Assembly: GCA_903858055.1 (NCBI GenBank)
Contig: CAIOHM010000174.1
Location: 1-8,157, forward strand
DNA: 8,157 nt
Source: an uncultured delta proteobacterium
Lineage (GTDB): Bacteria > Myxococcota_A > Polyangia > Polyangiales > Polyangiaceae
Direction: 5' to 3'
Shown here: one piece after another, positions 5,978 to 8,157 of the stretch
Layout of the letters: every line of letters begins with the position of its first letter
Position numbering within the stretch: position 1 is the first letter of the stretch
Translations under genes and position numbers: made by a program
The notes under the pieces: generated by a model
Databases searched by the model: none
The model's input: the letters and a program-made list of their open reading frames with translations, nothing else
What the model was told of the DNA's origin: nothing

Positions 5978-6709
5978 TTAGTCGAAGCGCTCGGCGTGCA
6001 TCCGCTCTCGCGGGAATTCGAGGTCTTTGCGCACGAGCTCCCGCACGGCGCTCACCATGCGCTGGAGTCCGCAAGCGAACACGTGCGGCTCCCCGTGCGC
6101 GGCGAGCGTGGTGAGCGCCTCCCGCACGTGCTCTTGCACATAGCCGCGCGCGCCGCCCCACGAGGTGCCCGGGCGCGAGAGCGTAAACGTGCGCGTGAAC
6201 CAAGGCTGCTGCACCGCGAGCGCATCGATCTCCTCGCGGTAGAGCAGGTCTTCCTCGTGGCGGACCCCGAGCACGAGGTGCGTGCGCGTCGTGTTGCCTG
6301 CGGCGGCCGCGGCGAGGAGCATGCTGCGGAGCGGCGTGAACCCGGTGCCCGTGGCGACGAAGAGCGTGGGCGATGCGAACGACGGGGCGCGTGTGAAGAA
6401 GCCTTGGGGCCCCTCGACCTCGAGCGTGCTGCCGACCGCGAGCGCGTGGAGGAAATTCGAGCCGGGGCCGCCCTCGACGCGCGTGATGGCGAGTTCGAAC
6501 GTGCCGTCGGCGCTCGGCGGCGAGGCGATCGAGTACGCGCGGCGCAGGGGCGCGGCGCCTCCTTCGAGGGGGAGCAGGAGGTTGACCCACTGGCCCGGGG
6601 CGAAGGTGAGTGGGCCGGGATTGCGCTGGGCGAACACGAGGCGTCGCACCTGCGGGGTGAGGCTCTCGGAGCGAACGAGGTTGGCGGAAAAGCGGGGTGG
6701 TGCGGGCAT
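5978..6709 (-). CDS. Ferredoxin-NADP reductase-like FAD/NAD(P)H oxidoreductase
   Basis: This 243-residue protein has the two-domain ferredoxin reductase layout. RAYSIAS (57-63) is the RxYS motif that binds the FAD isoalloxazine. GGPGSNFLHAL (80-90) fits the flavin phosphate segment. FVATGTGFTPLRSML (117-131) is the NAD(P)H-binding loop, and VFACGLQRMV (210-219) is the CG...M block next to the nicotinamide. It should move electrons between NAD(P)H and a one-electron carrier through FAD. No iron-sulfur cysteine cluster follows, so it is a plain reductase rather than a phthalate-dioxygenase-type fusion. The partner is unknown. The start at 6709 is chosen because family similarity begins at once; the open frame runs further upstream only as antisense of the neighbouring gene, and the ribosome site is weak (GAGAG). 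It lies 126 bp upstream of atpB on the same strand and could be read through into it; it is divergent from the TonB-like gene. Confidence 0.9.
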   Translation of the reverse strand: MPAPPRFSANLVRSESLTPQVRRLVFAQRNPGPLTFAPGQWVNLLLPLEGGAAPLRRAYSIASPPSADGTFELAITRVEGGPGSNFLHALAVGSTLEVEGPQGFFTRAPSFASPTLFVATGTGFTPLRSMLLAAAAAGNTTRTHLVLGVRHEEDLLYREEIDALAVQQPWFTRTFTLSRPGTSWGGARGYVQEHVREALTTLAAHGEPHVFACGLQRMVSAVRELVRKDLEFPRERMHAERFD

Positions 6710-6786
6710 GGCTCTCGGGCTGCGTCGGCAGCGGATGGCACGGCGGCGATCGCCTGCGCTTGCAAACGGCCGCAGCCCATCTACAC

Positions 6787-6792
6787 AGGAGG
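6787..6792 (+). promoter_or_regulatory. Shine-Dalgarno upstream of the TonB/AgmX-like gene
   Basis: AGGAGG lies 14 bases before the ATG at 6807 and 29 before the next in-frame ATG at 6822. The longer spacing makes 6822 unlikely and favours 6807, even though 14 bases is more than ideal. The rest of the 97 bp divergent spacer (6710-6806) shows no convincing promoter boxes. Confidence 0.55.
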
Positions 6793-6806
6793 GATCGCCC
6801 TCGTCG

Positions 6807-7955
6807 ATGGGCCTTTTCACCATGAGCGACAAGCACGACCGCGACCGCGACCGCCAGAGCCTCCGAGACCTCGCCAAGTTGTCCCAGCAAACGGGACCCT
6901 TGAGCTCGAGCGCGCCTGCGAGCGTGCGCGTGATGCCGCCGCCGTCGAGCGGAGTCCTCGACAACTCGGGCCTCATCGACCTCGAGCGCCTGAGCGAGGC
7001 GATCCGCGCCACGTCGGAATCGAAGAGCGAAACCACGCTCCCGCCCGTGGCTCCTGTGCCGGAGAGCGTGGCCACGAGCCCCTCGGCGGTCTCCGCACCG
7101 GCGGCCGCGCCGAGCTCCGCCCGCACCACGGGTCCCGCGAACGTCGAGCTTACGCCGCTCTCGCCTTCGGTCTCGTTCATCGAGTCGGAGCGCAAGGCTG
7201 CCCCGGTGTCTGCGGCCGCGGATGCGACGGCTGCGCCCGCCGCGCCCGCCGCGCCCGCGTCGAAGGTCCCGATGATCGTCGGGGGCCTCGTCCTCGTGGC
7301 CGCCGGTGCGTTCTTCGCGACGCGCAAGGAAGCGGCTCCTGTCGCGGCGCCTGCACCTGCGGCCGCGGTCGCCGAACCCTCGCCCGCTGCCGCCGCGCCC
7401 GCCGCTCCGGTGCCCGCGGCGCCCGAGGCGAAGGTCGAAGCGCCGAAGGTCGACGAGAAGCCTGCCGCGGCTCCCGCGAAGGCCAGCGCCGAGGCCCCCA
7501 AGGCCGATGAGAAGCCCGCCCCCACCGCCGAGGCTGCTCCCGCGAAGGCGGCGCCCGCGCCCGCGCCGGCGGCTCCGAAGGGCCCCAAGGTCGAGAAGTC
7601 GTTTGCCGACGAAATGGCCGCGGCCGTTACGGGTAAACTGCAAGTGAACGCGCAGCCGACCGAGAGCGCTGCGGCAGGTCCCGCGGGCCCGGCGGCCGGC
7701 ATGGCGAAGCCCTCGCAGGGCCAGGTGCAAGCGGCCTTCCAGAAGGTGAAGGGCGCCGCGCACAACTGCCTCGGCGGTCAGGAGATCGAGGTGAAGACCA
7801 TGGTCACCTTCGGCAGCGACGGCAAGGTGCAGAAGGTCGCCGTGTCGAACGCGCCCGACCCCGGTGTAGGCTCGTGCATCGAAGGCGCGGTCAACAAGGC
7901 CAACGTGCCCGCGTTCACCGACGCGACGTTCACGGCGCCGCTCACCGTGCGCTGA
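6807..7955 (+). CDS. Single-pass membrane protein with TonB/AgmX-like C-terminal domain
   Basis: The product has 382 residues. The N-terminus (1-30) is charged and probably cytosolic, and includes the segment SGVLDNSGLIDLERLSEAI at 48-66. A low-complexity Ser/Pro/Ala region follows, then one membrane helix (KVPMIVGGLVLVAAGAFFA, 153-171). Next comes a Pro/Ala/Lys-rich linker (172-262) with two imperfect copies of EAPKxDEKPA. The C-terminal domain (about 305-382, VQAAFQKVKGAAHNCL onward) has Cys321 and Cys357 and the pattern VTFGSDGKVQKVAVS...CIEGAVNKANVPAF. This matches the TonB-like or AgmX/PglI C-terminal domain common in myxobacteria, placed in the periplasm; the two cysteines may form a disulfide. 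The overall design is that of a periplasm-spanning linker protein. The function is unknown: it could transmit force or structure across the envelope, but no ExbB/ExbD partner is nearby. Confidence 0.8.
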   Translation: MGLFTMSDKHDRDRDRQSLRDLAKLSQQTGPLSSSAPASVRVMPPPSSGVLDNSGLIDLERLSEAIRATSESKSETTLPPVAPVPESVATSPSAVSAPAAAPSSARTTGPANVELTPLSPSVSFIESERKAAPVSAAADATAAPAAPAAPASKVPMIVGGLVLVAAGAFFATRKEAAPVAAPAPAAAVAEPSPAAAAPAAPVPAAPEAKVEAPKVDEKPAAAPAKASAEAPKADEKPAPTAEAAPAKAAPAPAPAAPKGPKVEKSFADEMAAAVTGKLQVNAQPTESAAAGPAGPAAGMAKPSQGQVQAAFQKVKGAAHNCLGGQEIEVKTMVTFGSDGKVQKVAVSNAPDPGVGSCIEGAVNKANVPAFTDATFTAPLTVR

Positions 7956-7961
7956 CCCGCG

Positions 7962-7989
7962 TCGCCCTTCGCTTACGCGCGGAGGGCGA
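7962..7989. terminator. Possible hairpin between convergent gene ends
   Basis: TCGCCCT (7962-7968) is the perfect inverse of AGGGCGA (7983-7989), with an inner CGC/GCG pair around TTAC. It begins 7 bases after the stop of the TonB-like gene and overlaps the end of the - strand gene. There is no T-run on either side, so intrinsic termination is uncertain; it may only stabilise transcript ends. Confidence 0.4.
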
Positions 7990-8157
7990 GGCGCTTGGCG
8001 AGTTCGGCCGCCAGACGGCGCAGCTCGGGCTCCTGGCGGGCGCTCACCTGGCGCTCGATGGCTGCACGCAGGTCTTCGTCGAGGCCGCGCTTCTCGGCAC
8101 GATCGCAGGCTCGGAGCGCGGTCTCTTTGTCGCCCTCGGCGGCGGCGAGGAGCGCGA
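7973..8157 (-). CDS. C-terminal end of an unidentified helical protein (partial)
   Basis: The last 60 or so residues read from the window edge as ALLAAAEGDKETALRACDRA and onward, through RGLDEDLRAAIERQV, to ELRRLAAELAKRLALRA and a TAA stop. The composition is strongly alpha-helical, rich in Ala, Leu, Arg and Glu. The first helix (AEGDKETALRACDRAEKRG) looks like a tetratricopeptide-type repeat, but one helix pair is too little to be sure. Frame choice rests on coding-like composition and on the stop lying 17 bp from the convergent TonB-like gene. I do not recognise the family. Confidence 0.6.
   Translation of the reverse strand, partial: ALLAAAEGDKETALRACDRAEKRGLDEDLRAAIERQVSARQEPELRRLAAELAKRLALRA

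Noticed and set aside
6763..6788. Possible sigma-70 promoter TTGCAA / TACACA before the TonB-like gene
   Set aside because: The -10 box is poor and overlaps the Shine-Dalgarno sequence, so the transcript would start after it.
5009..7510. Very long open frame on the + strand across atpB and the flavin reductase
   Set aside because: It is antisense to two clear protein families, and its product is an Arg/Glu/His-rich shadow sequence typical of high-GC DNA.
6710..7765. Upstream extension of the flavin reductase frame on the - strand
   Set aside because: It is antisense to the TonB-like gene, and the flavin reductase similarity begins right after the ATG at 6709.

Overview
The window is about 8.2 kb of very GC-rich DNA with strong G/C bias at third codon positions. 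As a result, long spurious reading frames lie antisense to almost every gene. The gene content suggests a member of the Myxococcota, probably a Polyangia-like lineage: a TonB/AgmX-like protein with a Pro/Ala linker, F0 genes atpB-atpE set apart from the rest of the ATP synthase operon, a lipoprotein di-heme peroxidase, and a C45 Ntn-hydrolase. This lineage call is inference from gene style, not from a marker gene.

Left part (1-2154). The C-terminal end of a CheA-type histidine kinase overlaps by 4 bp (ATGA) a di-heme cytochrome c peroxidase-like lipoprotein; both are on the + strand. An aldo/keto reductase on the - strand converges on the peroxidase, with only 10 bp between the stop codons.

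Middle (2155-4580). Divergent from the reductase is a 579-codon C45-family (acyl-CoA:6-APA acyltransferase-like) Ntn-hydrolase with a C-terminal TPR-like helical region. A 594 bp intergenic region follows. It holds an array of stem-loop repeats, including two 116 bp copies that differ at one base plus an older diverged unit, and then a good Rho-independent terminator serving the - strand.

Right part (4581-8157). On the - strand lie atpE (F0 subunit c, with an N-terminal signal-like extension), atpB (F0 subunit a, with a histidine-rich C-terminal tail) and, upstream of them, a ferredoxin-NADP reductase-like flavoprotein. Divergent from the flavoprotein is a single-pass membrane protein with a Pro/Ala-rich linker and a TonB/AgmX-like C-terminal domain. 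It converges on the 3' end of an unidentified - strand gene that runs off the window.

Taken together, atpB and atpE make the proton- or sodium-conducting half of F0; the other ATP synthase subunits are not here. The remaining genes are mostly single units, and no clear multi-gene new system is visible. The items most worth a second look are the repeat array, the C45-TPR fusion, the reductase with arginine at the usual catalytic lysine position, the unusual ion-site residues and leader of subunit c, and the altered inter-heme segment of the peroxidase.
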